Assembly: GCA_943846665.1 (NCBI GenBank)
Contig: OX044358.1
Span: 124,001 to 188,000, forward strand
DNA length: 64,000 nucleotides
Reading direction: 5' to 3'
Origin: Arcticimaribacter sp002477625
GTDB lineage: Bacteria > Bacteroidota > Bacteroidia > Flavobacteriales > Flavobacteriaceae
The notes below the pieces were generated by a model. The model had not been told where the DNA came from. It made no database searches and saw nothing but the letters and a program-made list of their open reading frames with translations. This document shows, in pieces, positions 15,591 through 24,271 of the stretch. How positions within the stretch are numbered: position 1 is the stretch's first letter; each line of letters starts with the position of its first letter. The position numbers and the translations under genes are program-made.

Positions 15591-18179
15591 TTAACAAGAA
15601 TTTCTACTCGCGTTGATGTTTCCAAAAAGAGAACGGGTTACAAGCTTTTCATAAATCGCCAGTTGATCATCATTCAGCTCATTTGTTTTTTTCAATTCAT
15701 GAATAGAACTCAGTGCATATTGCTGTATGGTCAACAAGGGCTGTACAATTGCTTCCCTCATTTCAATAGAATGCTTCCCTGCAGGCTGATCTTCCATCAG
15801 TTCCGAATAGCCAGTAAGCTTTAGAAGCATGGCTTTGGTCAATATATACTCATCATGAATGATGTTCCAAAAGCTACCAAACTCCTCGTCTTCTCCTATG
15901 TGAGCAGTAAGTTTGAAGAACGATTTAGTCAAACTCATCATACTGTTTGCAATGAGAGTTCTGAAAAAGGCAGAATTTTGGTACAAAGATTCTACTTTGT
16001 CAAATTCCCCACGTTCATCAAATGCCAAGATTGCGGTTCCAACACCATAAAAGCCGGGAACATTTTGTTTAGACTGACTCCAACTCCCTACAAAAGGAAT
16101 TGCTCTTAAGTCAGAAAAATTAAGCTCCTTAGAATTCCCTCTCTTTGACGGGCGGCTTCCGATATTGGTTTTCGAATAATATTGAAGCGTACTCATGTTT
16201 TCTAGGTAGGGAACAAACTTAGGGTGCGATTTAAAATCAGAATAGGATTTGTAGCTTGTATCTGCTAGCTGTTGCATGGTCATACGGTCTTCGTCTGCTA
16301 AATGATTATCATCATTCTTAAAAACCTGATTTGAAATTCCTGAACTAAGCAATTGCTCCAAATTAAATTGACTTGAATCGACTGTTCCGAAGTTAGAACT
16401 GATGGTCTGCCCTTGAACGGTTAATTGAATGTCGTCTGCTTGGATACGATCGCCCATAGAAGCATAAAACTGGTGGGTATTTCCGCCTCCTCGTGCTGGT
16501 GGTCCTCCTCTTCCATCAAAAAAGGCAACTGCTACTCCGTAATCGTTTGAAACATCAGAAAGCTCTTCTTTGGCTTTGTAAATACTCCAATTGGCCATGA
16601 AATATCCGCCATCTTTAGTTCCGTCAGAAAAACCAAGCATTATGGTTTGTTTCATATTACGACTTTTCAAATGTGCGCTATAGACAGGATTGGAATATAA
16701 GCTGTTCATTATTTCTTGAGAAGCTCTCAAATCATCAACAGTTTCAAAGAGGGGAATTAAATCTACTGTTGGTTTGTCCCAGCCACAAATTCGGTGAAGT
16801 GCATACAACTGCAGCATATTCTCAATACTCTGGCAATTGCTGATTATATAACGATTACAGCCTTTTTCACCATTATTCTTCTGAATGGCTTTCATTGCAT
16901 AAATGGAGCCAATTGTGTGCTTAACAATGTCGTCCTCGAATAAGGATTCAGGAACATTACCCATTAGGTACGGTAGTATTGCTAAACGCTCTTCAAGGCT
17001 TAATTCTAAATAATTCTCAGGTAAACCGGTGATGTATTCCTGTATTTTTGGGTGTGAAACAATTGCTTCAAATACTTGGTTGTGAATTCGCGAGTCTTGA
17101 CGAATGTCTAATGAAGCAAAGTGGAAACCAAAAAGTTTGACCTTGTTGCGCAAGTCAATGATTTCATTTAGATACAAGCTTTGATGACGATCCTTCAGAG
17201 TCTGCTCAATTTCCATCAACTCACTGATTACAAATTGGGAATCAATTTGCTCTACTTTCTCAGGCTCAAATAAGGTGTGATAAATTTTAGATTCTAAATC
17301 ACTTATCTTTTGATCAACGACATCAAAAGTAATTTTTCTTTTAAGTTTTCGTAAATCTCTATAGTAATTTCTTAGAATTGAAAATCGAAGTCGTTCTGCA
17401 GTTTTAATTGTGATTTCTGGGGTAACAAAGGGGTTTCCATCGCGGTCACCTCCGGGCCAAAAACCAAAATCAAAAATTGAATTATCGACCGGATCGCCTT
17501 CAAAAACGTGCTGTTCAATATAATTGTAGATGACAGCAGCGGATTCATAAAAGACATTTTCTAAAAACCAAGTCAAGCTTACTGCTTCATCTAAGGGAGT
17601 GGGCTTCTTTTTATTGAAAAAGCGAGTTTTTCCCAATTGGGCGAGCAATAATTTTATTTGTTCCAGGTCATCATTTTTCAACGCTTCAGACAAATCGGTT
17701 ATAATTCCGAGAACCGAACCGGGGTAGAACTGTGTCGGATGAGCTGTAAGTACGATACGAACCTTAAAACGATTCAGGTATTCTTTTAATTCAGAAAAAC
17801 TATTGTTGGTTTTTGTCGCTTCTTTGATGTAGCGTAGAGTTCCCCTACCGTGCATGTTGTTCACATAAGAGAAACCTGCATCTTCAATGGCATCAAATAA
17901 AACAATTTGGCGTTCTATGTATTTTAGAAAACCAAACAATAAATCATGTTTGTTTTGACCCTCCATTCCCTGAGTAAAACGCTCAAAGAAGTTGTCTACG
18001 ATTTGCTTTGGAGATAGATCTGCCTCATAACCTTTGGTGCAAAAGTCTGAAAATAAAGGAAGTAATAGCGATGTTTGGGGTATGGAGTCGAAGGGTAATG
18101 TTAAGAATAAACTGTTATAGATTTCAAATTTAGAAACAACGTAATCATTAAATCGTTCCGATTTTGTTTTTCTTGCCAT
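15591..18179 (-). CDS. ppc: Phosphoenolpyruvate carboxylase
   Basis: Anaplerotic enzyme making oxaloacetate from PEP and bicarbonate. The catalytic histidine is H147 in VLTAHPTQ (TAHPTE in most relatives), followed by WPGGDRDGNPFV, MLGFSDGTKDGGY and the glycine-rich FFDGRGGPPARGGGNTH. This last segment carries PPARGGG where proteobacterial enzymes have a different filler; I believe it is usual in flavobacteria. The 862 aa are near the family norm, and the C-terminus is NINASRNSC. It is downstream of an Lrp-type regulator (21 bases), so the two are probably co-transcribed. Confidence 0.95.
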   Translation of the reverse strand: MARKTKSERFNDYVVSKFEIYNSLFLTLPFDSIPQTSLLLPLFSDFCTKGYEADLSPKQIVDNFFERFTQGMEGQNKHDLLFGFLKYIERQIVLFDAIEDAGFSYVNNMHGRGTLRYIKEATKTNNSFSELKEYLNRFKVRIVLTAHPTQFYPGSVLGIITDLSEALKNDDLEQIKLLLAQLGKTRFFNKKKPTPLDEAVSLTWFLENVFYESAAVIYNYIEQHVFEGDPVDNSIFDFGFWPGGDRDGNPFVTPEITIKTAERLRFSILRNYYRDLRKLKRKITFDVVDQKISDLESKIYHTLFEPEKVEQIDSQFVISELMEIEQTLKDRHQSLYLNEIIDLRNKVKLFGFHFASLDIRQDSRIHNQVFEAIVSHPKIQEYITGLPENYLELSLEERLAILPYLMGNVPESLFEDDIVKHTIGSIYAMKAIQKNNGEKGCNRYIISNCQSIENMLQLYALHRICGWDKPTVDLIPLFETVDDLRASQEIMNSLYSNPVYSAHLKSRNMKQTIMLGFSDGTKDGGYFMANWSIYKAKEELSDVSNDYGVAVAFFDGRGGPPARGGGNTHQFYASMGDRIQADDIQLTVQGQTISSNFGTVDSSQFNLEQLLSSGISNQVFKNDDNHLADEDRMTMQQLADTSYKSYSDFKSHPKFVPYLENMSTLQYYSKTNIGSRPSKRGNSKELNFSDLRAIPFVGSWSQSKQNVPGFYGVGTAILAFDERGEFDKVESLYQNSAFFRTLIANSMMSLTKSFFKLTAHIGEDEEFGSFWNIIHDEYILTKAMLLKLTGYSELMEDQPAGKHSIEMREAIVQPLLTIQQYALSSIHELKKTNELNDDQLAIYEKLVTRSLFGNINASRNSC

Positions 18180-18200
18180 GTTGAGAGAAGTGTGTTGTTT

Positions 18201-18680
18201 TTAAAGTTCGTTAAAAATACTGTGCATTAATCGTTTTTTATCGTTGATACTCTCTTCAAGAGAAATCATGGTTTCAGTTCTCAAAACCCCTTGAATGTCG
18301 TCGATCATAAAAATGATGTCTTTGGCATGCTTGGTGTCCCGCGCTCTTACTTTACAGAAAACATTGAATTTTCCGGTAGTAATGTGAGCAACTGTAACAA
18401 AAGGAATGTTCTCTAAGTCTATCAAAGACTGCTTTGTAGTGCTGTTTTTTTCAAGAAAAATACCGACGTAAGCAATGAAAGAATATCCTAGTTTTTCGTA
18501 GTCTAAATTAAGGGACGAACCTTTAATGATTCCAGCATCTTCCATTTTCTTAACGCGTACATGTACGGTTCCTGCGGAAATTAACAGTTTTTTGGAAATA
18601 TCGGTAAAAGGAACCCGCGTATTATCTATTAAAATATCTAAAATCTGGTGATCTACTTCGTCGAGTTTAAACTTTGGCAT
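18201..18680 (-). CDS. Lrp/AsnC family transcriptional regulator
   Basis: 159 aa, with an N-terminal winged helix-turn-helix (about residues 5-60, DEVDHQILDILIDNTRVPFT and GTVHVRVKKMEDAGII) and a C-terminal RAM/ligand-binding domain (about 70-150; VTTGKFN-like HITTGKFNVFCKVRA). Such regulators form octamers and respond to amino acids. The start is ATG 18680 (MPKFKLDEVD); an upstream TTG would add nine residues. It sits immediately before ppc, suggesting control of anaplerosis, but the ligand cannot be read from sequence. Confidence 0.93.
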   Translation of the reverse strand: MPKFKLDEVDHQILDILIDNTRVPFTDISKKLLISAGTVHVRVKKMEDAGIIKGSSLNLDYEKLGYSFIAYVGIFLEKNSTTKQSLIDLENIPFVTVAHITTGKFNVFCKVRARDTKHAKDIIFMIDDIQGVLRTETMISLEESINDKKRLMHSIFNEL

Positions 18681-18704
18681 GTCTTTTTCTTTAAATTGTA
18701 ATGG

Positions 18705-18712
18705 CAAAAATA
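18705..18712 (-). promoter_or_regulatory. Candidate -7 element of the lrp-ppc operon
   Basis: TATTTTTG on the minus strand matches TAnnTTTG and lies 24 bases before the ATG at 18680. No clear -33 box is seen at the right distance. Confidence 0.4.
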
Positions 18713-18740
18713 GAAAAAACGTTGCAGAATTTGCGACGAT

Positions 18741-19856
18741 TTAGACGAATTGATGAAAACTTAACAAAGAAATGCTTTTTGTTAAATTTTCTATTTTAGA
18801 AATTTCAGCGTCAAAAAACAAATTCATTAACGCCGCATGTTCTTGTGCATTAATTCGTTGCATCCCATGCAATCCCTCGCTTTCAGCGACTATTTCTGGA
18901 ACAAAGTCAATATCATTGCCTTTTTTCACTTCTTTAAACTGAATCAGTAGGTTGTTTTCCAAAACGGGCTTCCCGTTTGGAGCTTTTTTTAAGTTGTACA
19001 ACTCAATATCTCGGAGGTGATTTTTATTCTCTGGAATTTCAAAATAAGCTGCCGTCTCTACCCTTTCTATAGAATCAGAAGCAATCGCCTGCGACATTGT
19101 TACTAATGAATTGAAGATGTGTTTTTTCGTTTCAACCCTTTTGTAGTCCAATGGGTAATGTCCAGCCTCAAATAAGATCGTAGGCGTGTTCTTAGCAGTA
19201 AAGTAATCTCCAACGCAGTTGATGTTAAAACCGTCATCGTACCGGCCAACAGCACCCGGTATACGCTCCTGAAGCATGGCATTGGCAAGGGCAATTAATT
19301 TCATGACCTTTTCTCTTGCGGGTGTGATTGTTCTGTCTTGATCAGCAGCGGGTGCTAAAAAGGATACTGTAGCAGGAATTTGACTGTTTCCAGCTGCAAA
19401 AATTGTTCTTTGTCCGTGTAAATTGAAACAATAATCGGGCTTGAATTGCTGATATAGCTCGCGAAGTATTCGGCTTTCGGGTTGACTTAGGTCAATTGCA
19501 TCTCGATTTAAATCAACTGTATTCGCATTTACTCGTGTATAAGCGTCAGAACCGTCTGGGTTTAGTTGAGGAATCATCTGAAAGGTACAGGCATCTCGCA
19601 TTTGCTTTGCCTCAGGAGTCTTTAAATACAACCAAAATTCTACTAATGCCTTAGTCGTCGTCGATTCGTTTCCATGCATTTGAGACCACATTAGGATCTT
19701 TTTTGGCCCCTTACCTACAGTATAAGAATAAATGGGTCTATGCTCTACTGAGTTTCCTAGGATGCTTAAAGAATCAAATAATGCATTCTCTTTAAGGAAA
19801 TTATTTAGTGTTGCAGGTGACAACAGTCGACTTTGATCGAGCTTACTTTTTTTCAT
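18741..19856 (-). CDS. M14-family zinc carboxypeptidase-like protein
   Basis: 371 aa from ATG 19856. Zinc-binding HxxE is H61-G-N-E64 in SQMHGNES; NPDGSDAYTR and DLNRD follow, the third zinc histidine is in FNLHGQR, and the probable catalytic Glu is in LFEAGHYPLDY. No signal peptide is visible, so a cytoplasmic enzyme is likely, for example one acting on peptides or amino-acid conjugates; the substrate is unknown. A longer start at ATG 19898 would cross the putative promoter and is disfavoured. It is divergent from an XRE regulator across a gap rich in inverted repeats, which suggests that regulator controls it. Confidence 0.85.
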   Translation of the reverse strand: MKKSKLDQSRLLSPATLNNFLKENALFDSLSILGNSVEHRPIYSYTVGKGPKKILMWSQMHGNESTTTKALVEFWLYLKTPEAKQMRDACTFQMIPQLNPDGSDAYTRVNANTVDLNRDAIDLSQPESRILRELYQQFKPDYCFNLHGQRTIFAAGNSQIPATVSFLAPAADQDRTITPAREKVMKLIALANAMLQERIPGAVGRYDDGFNINCVGDYFTAKNTPTILFEAGHYPLDYKRVETKKHIFNSLVTMSQAIASDSIERVETAAYFEIPENKNHLRDIELYNLKKAPNGKPVLENNLLIQFKEVKKGNDIDFVPEIVAESEGLHGMQRINAQEHAALMNLFFDAEISKIENLTKSISLLSFHQFV

Positions 19857-19861
19857 GTGTA

Positions 19862-19869
19862 CAAATGTA
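19862..19869 (-). promoter_or_regulatory. Candidate -7 element of the M14 peptidase gene
   Basis: TACATTTG on the minus strand matches TAnnTTTG. It ends only five bases before the ATG at 19856, implying a leaderless or almost leaderless mRNA, and it overlaps one arm of an inverted repeat. Confidence 0.45.
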
Positions 19870-19942
19870 AACACAATCAAGTTTACAATGTTATACATTG
19901 TATTGTTAACTTTGTATACAGAAAGTGTTGATGAAGTTTACA
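19866..19942 (+). promoter_or_regulatory. Cluster of inverted repeats, probable operators
   Basis: TGTAAAC (19866-19872) and GTTTACA (19881-19887) form a perfect dyad with an 8-base spacer. ATACATTGTAT (19893-19903) and TGTATACA (19913-19920) are further perfect palindromes, and GTTTACA recurs at 19936-19942. The nonamer ACAATGTTA occurs near 19885 and again just before the XRE start near 20107. The gap between the divergent M14 peptidase and XRE genes (19857-20109) otherwise holds no gene. Confidence 0.55.
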
Positions 19943-20109
19943 ATTGGATACTGTTTGAGCTATAATTTGCAAGTATTTAAATTAATTTTTTATTTATCAG
20001 CTATTTAACGCCAAAATATGAAGTGATTATTTAAATAATTAGTTCTTATTCACTGCTGTATTGAATTGATTTTATTGCTATATTGCATTATCAACTACAA
20101 TATGTTACA

Positions 20110-20499
20110 ATGTTAAACTATGATGCTATAATAGCTCGAATAAAAAAAGTGATTGAGGATCATGATCTAAATGCGGCAAGTTTTGCAGAAAAAATTGGAG
20201 TACAGCGTTCTGGTATTTCTCATATCCTATCGGGCAGGAATAAACCCAGTTTAGAATTTCTCTCAAAAATTCAAGCTACTTTTAAGGAAGTGGAATACGA
20301 TTGGTTGCTTTTAGGTAATCCACAGCCTAAAGAACAAGCTCCCACTACCCTATTTGAAAATACTGACCTTAAATCAGAAGAAAAGATAACTGAACCTAAA
20401 ATGACGCTCAATAAAAATTCCGAGCATACAGCTCCAATTAAAGAAATTATTTACGTTTATGAGGATGACAGCTTTAAGGTGATTCAGCGAAAATCTTAG
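20110..20499 (+). CDS. XRE-family helix-turn-helix regulator
   Basis: 129 aa. The N-terminal Cro/CI-type HTH (about residues 5-60) reads AASFAEKIGVQRSGISHIL then SGRNKPSLEFLSKI. It is followed by a variable, charged C-terminal tail with EIIYVYEDDSFKVI. Regulators of this short type are common in flavobacteria, and their targets are usually unknown. The start is ATG 20110 (MLNYDAII); a TTG at 20083 is less likely. The dyads upstream suggest autoregulation and control of the M14 peptidase. It is followed 22 bases later by a lipoprotein gene. Confidence 0.88.
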   Translation: MLNYDAIIARIKKVIEDHDLNAASFAEKIGVQRSGISHILSGRNKPSLEFLSKIQATFKEVEYDWLLLGNPQPKEQAPTTLFENTDLKSEEKITEPKMTLNKNSEHTAPIKEIIYVYEDDSFKVIQRKS

Positions 20500-20521
20500 T
20501 ACTTTTACCCAAAATTAGTAA

Positions 20522-20899
20522 ATGAAAATTTTTCTATCCCTTGGGATATTATTATTGTGCTGCTCTTGTTATAATACCGAACGTAATTGCGAACAGTTTC
20601 ACCAGGGAACCTTCGAATTCAAAACCATCGTTGGAGATCAAATGATGCAATCAACTTTCGTCCGCAACGCAAACTACGAAATCGAAACCTTTGAAGGCAA
20701 AATTGATTCTGCATCAATCCGCTGGATCAACCCCTGCGAATGCGTATTAACCAAACTCCGCCCAACCTCAAATCAGGATAAACGCCCCTTAGCTATAAAA
20801 ATTCTTACCACAAGTAAAAATCAATATGACTTTGAATATGCCGTTGTAGGAGACACCAAGAACAAACAACGCGGGACAGTAACTAAAATCAGTGACTAA
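20522..20899 (+). CDS. Small predicted lipoprotein, function unknown
   Basis: 125 aa with an N-terminal hydrophobic signal (residues 3-12, IFLSLGILLL) ending in CCSC; Cys16 is the probable lipid-attached residue. The mature part is mostly beta-type sequence with GTFEFKTIVGD and an Asn-Pro-Cys-Glu-Cys segment (NPCECVLTKLRP). I do not recognise the family. It lies between the XRE regulator and terC, two bases before the terC start, so co-transcription with terC is likely. Confidence 0.72.
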   Translation: MKIFLSLGILLLCCSCYNTERNCEQFHQGTFEFKTIVGDQMMQSTFVRNANYEIETFEGKIDSASIRWINPCECVLTKLRPTSNQDKRPLAIKILTTSKNQYDFEYAVVGDTKNKQRGTVTKISD

Positions 20900-20901
20900 T
20901 T

Positions 20902-21672
20902 ATGGAACACCTACTAACCTCTGAAGCTATAAGTGCCCTATTAACCCTCACTTTTTTAGAAATTGTTTTAGGAATTGACAACCTGATTTTTATTTCAATC
21001 ATTACCCAAAAACTATCCGTACAGCATCAGAAATTGGCCACGAATATTGGTTTGTTTCTTGCTATGTTACTTCGGATTGTTTTGCTTTTCGGAATTAGTG
21101 TCGTTGTACAAATGCAAAGTTCTTGGCTAACCATAAATACATCTTGGTTGAAAACCAATATTAATGGTCAAGCTGTCATTCTTATCCTAGGAGGCCTTTT
21201 TTTACTTTATAAAAGTACACATGAGGTTTTCGAAAAAGTGGAAGCAGAAACTACTCCAGGAAATGAAACTCCCATTAAACTATCGCTTTCTAAGGCAATC
21301 ATTCAAATTACCTTACTCAATATTGTTTTCTCCTTTGATTCCATCTTAACAGCAGTGGGAATGACCAATGGAGTACCCAATGCAATGACCATCATGGTTA
21401 TTGCTATTGTTGCATCAGTAGGAATTATGATGGCTTTTGTAAAACCCGTTTCAGCTTTTATTGAAAAGCATCCTTCACTTCAAATTTTGGGACTTTCTTT
21501 TTTAATCCTAATCGGATTTATGCTGATCACTGAAGGGGCTCACTTGTCTGAAACTGTAATCTTCAATAAAGAAGTTGGAACAATCCCCAAAGGATATCTA
21601 TACTTTGCAATCAGTTTTTCGCTTGGGATTGAATTTTTGAATATGAAGCTAAAAGGTAGAAAGAATAACTAA
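20902..21672 (+). CDS. TerC family integral membrane protein
   Basis: 256 aa with about seven hydrophobic segments. The acidic motifs within them, LEIVLGIDNLIFI near residues 18-30 and NIVFSFDSILTAVGM in the middle, are the hallmark of TerC proteins. Members are linked to metal (often manganese) export, sometimes supporting metalation of exported proteins, and to tellurite resistance; the transported ion here is inferred only from family. The stop codon overlaps the convergent parC stop (21669-21672). Confidence 0.9.
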   Translation: MEHLLTSEAISALLTLTFLEIVLGIDNLIFISIITQKLSVQHQKLATNIGLFLAMLLRIVLLFGISVVVQMQSSWLTINTSWLKTNINGQAVILILGGLFLLYKSTHEVFEKVEAETTPGNETPIKLSLSKAIIQITLLNIVFSFDSILTAVGMTNGVPNAMTIMVIAIVASVGIMMAFVKPVSAFIEKHPSLQILGLSFLILIGFMLITEGAHLSETVIFNKEVGTIPKGYLYFAISFSLGIEFLNMKLKGRKNN

Positions 21673-24269
21673 AGTTCTAGTTTGATTTGTGATTCGTCAT
21701 CATTTGAATCTTTCAATTGATTTGGGTCAACAACTTCAACATCATCAAGAGGCTCTTCTTCAGCATCTTCATAAGGCAACGATTCAGCTAAAACAACCTC
21801 TTTGAGCTTATCTTGGGTAAGTTGATTTCCTAGAGCTTTAAATCCTTTAATGCCAATGAATTCCTCCACAACAATACGTTTGTTCGGAAGTGGATCAGCT
21901 CCCCGTGGCTTTGTAAAAATCAATTCAATTACTGGACGCCATTCGGTAGATACAAATAGTAATTTTGCATCTTCTTTCAGGAAGTTGTCCTCCTTGTTTT
22001 CATTTTCAATCAAAAAGCGCTTGATGAAATAACGTTCTTTTTCAGCATCGAAATATACAGCCGTTACCGGGCGGTTTTCAACCCATCGCTCCATAATTGC
22101 TGGTGGCGCATCGAAATGTAAACTCAAGTCAGGAGTAACGGTTTTTGCATCTCCTTTGCTGTTTATAATCAAGAGTTTGTCGTCACCTCGGAAAGCTCCG
22201 AGAAGATCTCCACGATCGTCGACGTTCAACTTCATAACGATGGGGTCAAACCAAATACTTCTTGGTTTTAAAGTAGAAACACCTTTTTCTTTAAGTTCAA
22301 CACGAAGAATATTATGCTTGGAAACAATATTGCCTTTGACGCCTCTCCCCTTGATCTGAAGATCGGCAAAATCAATCTCCCATTTCAATTTTTTAGCAGT
22401 ACCTGTATTCCTTAAAATCACTGTAATGATCTCGGCTTCTCCGTTGGGATTAGCGGTGAAATACAGTATTTGAGAACCTGGTTTCCCTTGGGTAAGCGGA
22501 TAGGCTTTATCTCGGGTAACACCATTAACAGCGAAGCGTTTGATATAAGAATTCCCGCCTTTTCCGTCTCGATATATCAGGTTATACACCGTACGTTGAT
22601 CTTTCTTTTTAAAAACGGCTGCATAGATGATGTCTTTCTCGATAAAAACTTTGCTATCAACTTTTACAACTTGCATAATACCGCTTCGTGTAAACACAAT
22701 TACATCGTCAATATCTGCACAATCACATACATACTCGTCTTTCTTTAGGGATGTTCCGATAAACCCTTCTTCTCTATTCACATAAAGCTTGAGGTTTCGA
22801 ACAACAACCTTGGCTGCATCTACATCATCAAAGGTTCGAATCTCCGACATACGGTCTTTATCTTTCCCATACGTTTTTTTAAGTTGGGTAAAATAATTAA
22901 TTGCGTATTCTATGAGATTATCCAGGTAATTCTGAATTTCTTTTATTTCATTTTCCAGTGCATCAATACGTTGCTGTGACTTGTCGATATCAAATTTTGA
23001 AATTCGCTTAATCTTAATTTCTGTCAAACGAACCGAATCATCTTCAACAACAGCGCGCTTGAGTATTGAAGTAAACGGTTTTAAGCCTTCGTCAATTGCA
23101 TTCAAAACACCTTCCCACGTCTCTTCTTCTTCAATAGCTCGGTACACTTTATTTTCAATAAAAATTCGCTCTAAGGAAGCAAAGTGCCATTGATCCTGAA
23201 GCTCATCCAGCTTTACTTCCAGCTCCTTTTTTAAGGTCTGAACAGTGGAGTCTGTTGAGATACGAAGCATATCAGACACACCAATAAAGTGGGGCTTATG
23301 ATCAATGATAACACAACCTAGAGGCGATATCGAGCTTTCACAAGCTGTAAATGCATACAATGCATCTATGGTTTTGTCGGGCGAAATTCCGTTAGGTAAA
23401 TGGATCAGAATTTCTACATTGGCAGCCGTATTGTCTTCAATTTTACGCACTCGTATTTTTCCTTTCTCATTTGCCTTCAGAATCGACTCGATTAAACTTG
23501 AAGTAGTTGTGCTGAAAGGAATTTCTGTAATGACCAGAGTATTTTTGTCTTGGGCACTAATTTTAGCCCGAACCCGAACTTTACCGCCGCGAAGTCCGTC
23601 GTTATAATTTTGAACATCAATAATACCACCCGTCTGAAAATCAGGAACTAAAGTGAATTTTTTACCTTTTAAATAAGCAATACTTGCTTGAATTAATTCA
23701 TTAAAGTTATGTGGTAAAATTTTGGTTGATAAACCTACAGCAATACCTTCGGCACCTTGTGCGAGTAGTAATGGGAATTTAACGGGAAGGTTTACCGGTT
23801 CTTTTTTACGACCGTCATATGAAAGTTGCCAAACGGTTACTTTGGGACTAAAAACAACCTCCAAAGCAAATTTAGACAATCGTGCTTCAATGTATCGAGA
23901 GGCAGCTGCACGGTCGCCGGTGAGTATATTCCCCCAATTACCTTGCATGTCGATCATCAAATCTTTTTGACCGATTTGTACCATGGCATCTGCTATACTG
24001 GCATCACCGTGAGGGTGATACTGCATGGTATGCCCAACTATATTGGCAACTTTATTGTATCGACCGTCATCTAAATCCTTCATTGAATGAAGAATTCGAC
24101 GCTGTACAGGTTTTAAACCATCTGATATTGCTGGGACTGCACGCTCTAAAATAACATAAGAAGCATAATCAAGGAACCAATCCTTGTACATACCGGTTAC
24201 CTTTACTAGGGTGTCCTTTCCTTGTGCAGCTGCACCACTATCCTCCTCGTAGAATTCTTTTTCTTCCAT
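21669..24269 (-). CDS. parC: DNA topoisomerase IV subunit A
   Basis: DNA-cleaving subunit of the type IIA topoisomerase that decatenates daughter chromosomes. The N-terminal breakage-reunion domain has DGLKPVQRRILHSM near residue 50 and the catalytic tyrosine Y126 in ASRYIEARL. A long coiled coil (about 410-460) and a degenerate C-terminal beta-pinwheel follow, without an obvious GyrA box. The 866 aa and the pairing with a 619-aa B subunit two bases upstream mark it as ParC rather than GyrA. The tail is strongly acidic (EDAEEEPLDDVEVVDP). Confidence 0.92.
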   Translation of the reverse strand: MEEKEFYEEDSGAAAQGKDTLVKVTGMYKDWFLDYASYVILERAVPAISDGLKPVQRRILHSMKDLDDGRYNKVANIVGHTMQYHPHGDASIADAMVQIGQKDLMIDMQGNWGNILTGDRAAASRYIEARLSKFALEVVFSPKVTVWQLSYDGRKKEPVNLPVKFPLLLAQGAEGIAVGLSTKILPHNFNELIQASIAYLKGKKFTLVPDFQTGGIIDVQNYNDGLRGGKVRVRAKISAQDKNTLVITEIPFSTTTSSLIESILKANEKGKIRVRKIEDNTAANVEILIHLPNGISPDKTIDALYAFTACESSISPLGCVIIDHKPHFIGVSDMLRISTDSTVQTLKKELEVKLDELQDQWHFASLERIFIENKVYRAIEEEETWEGVLNAIDEGLKPFTSILKRAVVEDDSVRLTEIKIKRISKFDIDKSQQRIDALENEIKEIQNYLDNLIEYAINYFTQLKKTYGKDKDRMSEIRTFDDVDAAKVVVRNLKLYVNREEGFIGTSLKKDEYVCDCADIDDVIVFTRSGIMQVVKVDSKVFIEKDIIYAAVFKKKDQRTVYNLIYRDGKGGNSYIKRFAVNGVTRDKAYPLTQGKPGSQILYFTANPNGEAEIITVILRNTGTAKKLKWEIDFADLQIKGRGVKGNIVSKHNILRVELKEKGVSTLKPRSIWFDPIVMKLNVDDRGDLLGAFRGDDKLLIINSKGDAKTVTPDLSLHFDAPPAIMERWVENRPVTAVYFDAEKERYFIKRFLIENENKEDNFLKEDAKLLFVSTEWRPVIELIFTKPRGADPLPNKRIVVEEFIGIKGFKALGNQLTQDKLKEVVLAESLPYEDAEEEPLDDVEVVDPNQLKDSNDDESQIKLEL

Positions 24270-24271
24270 TT

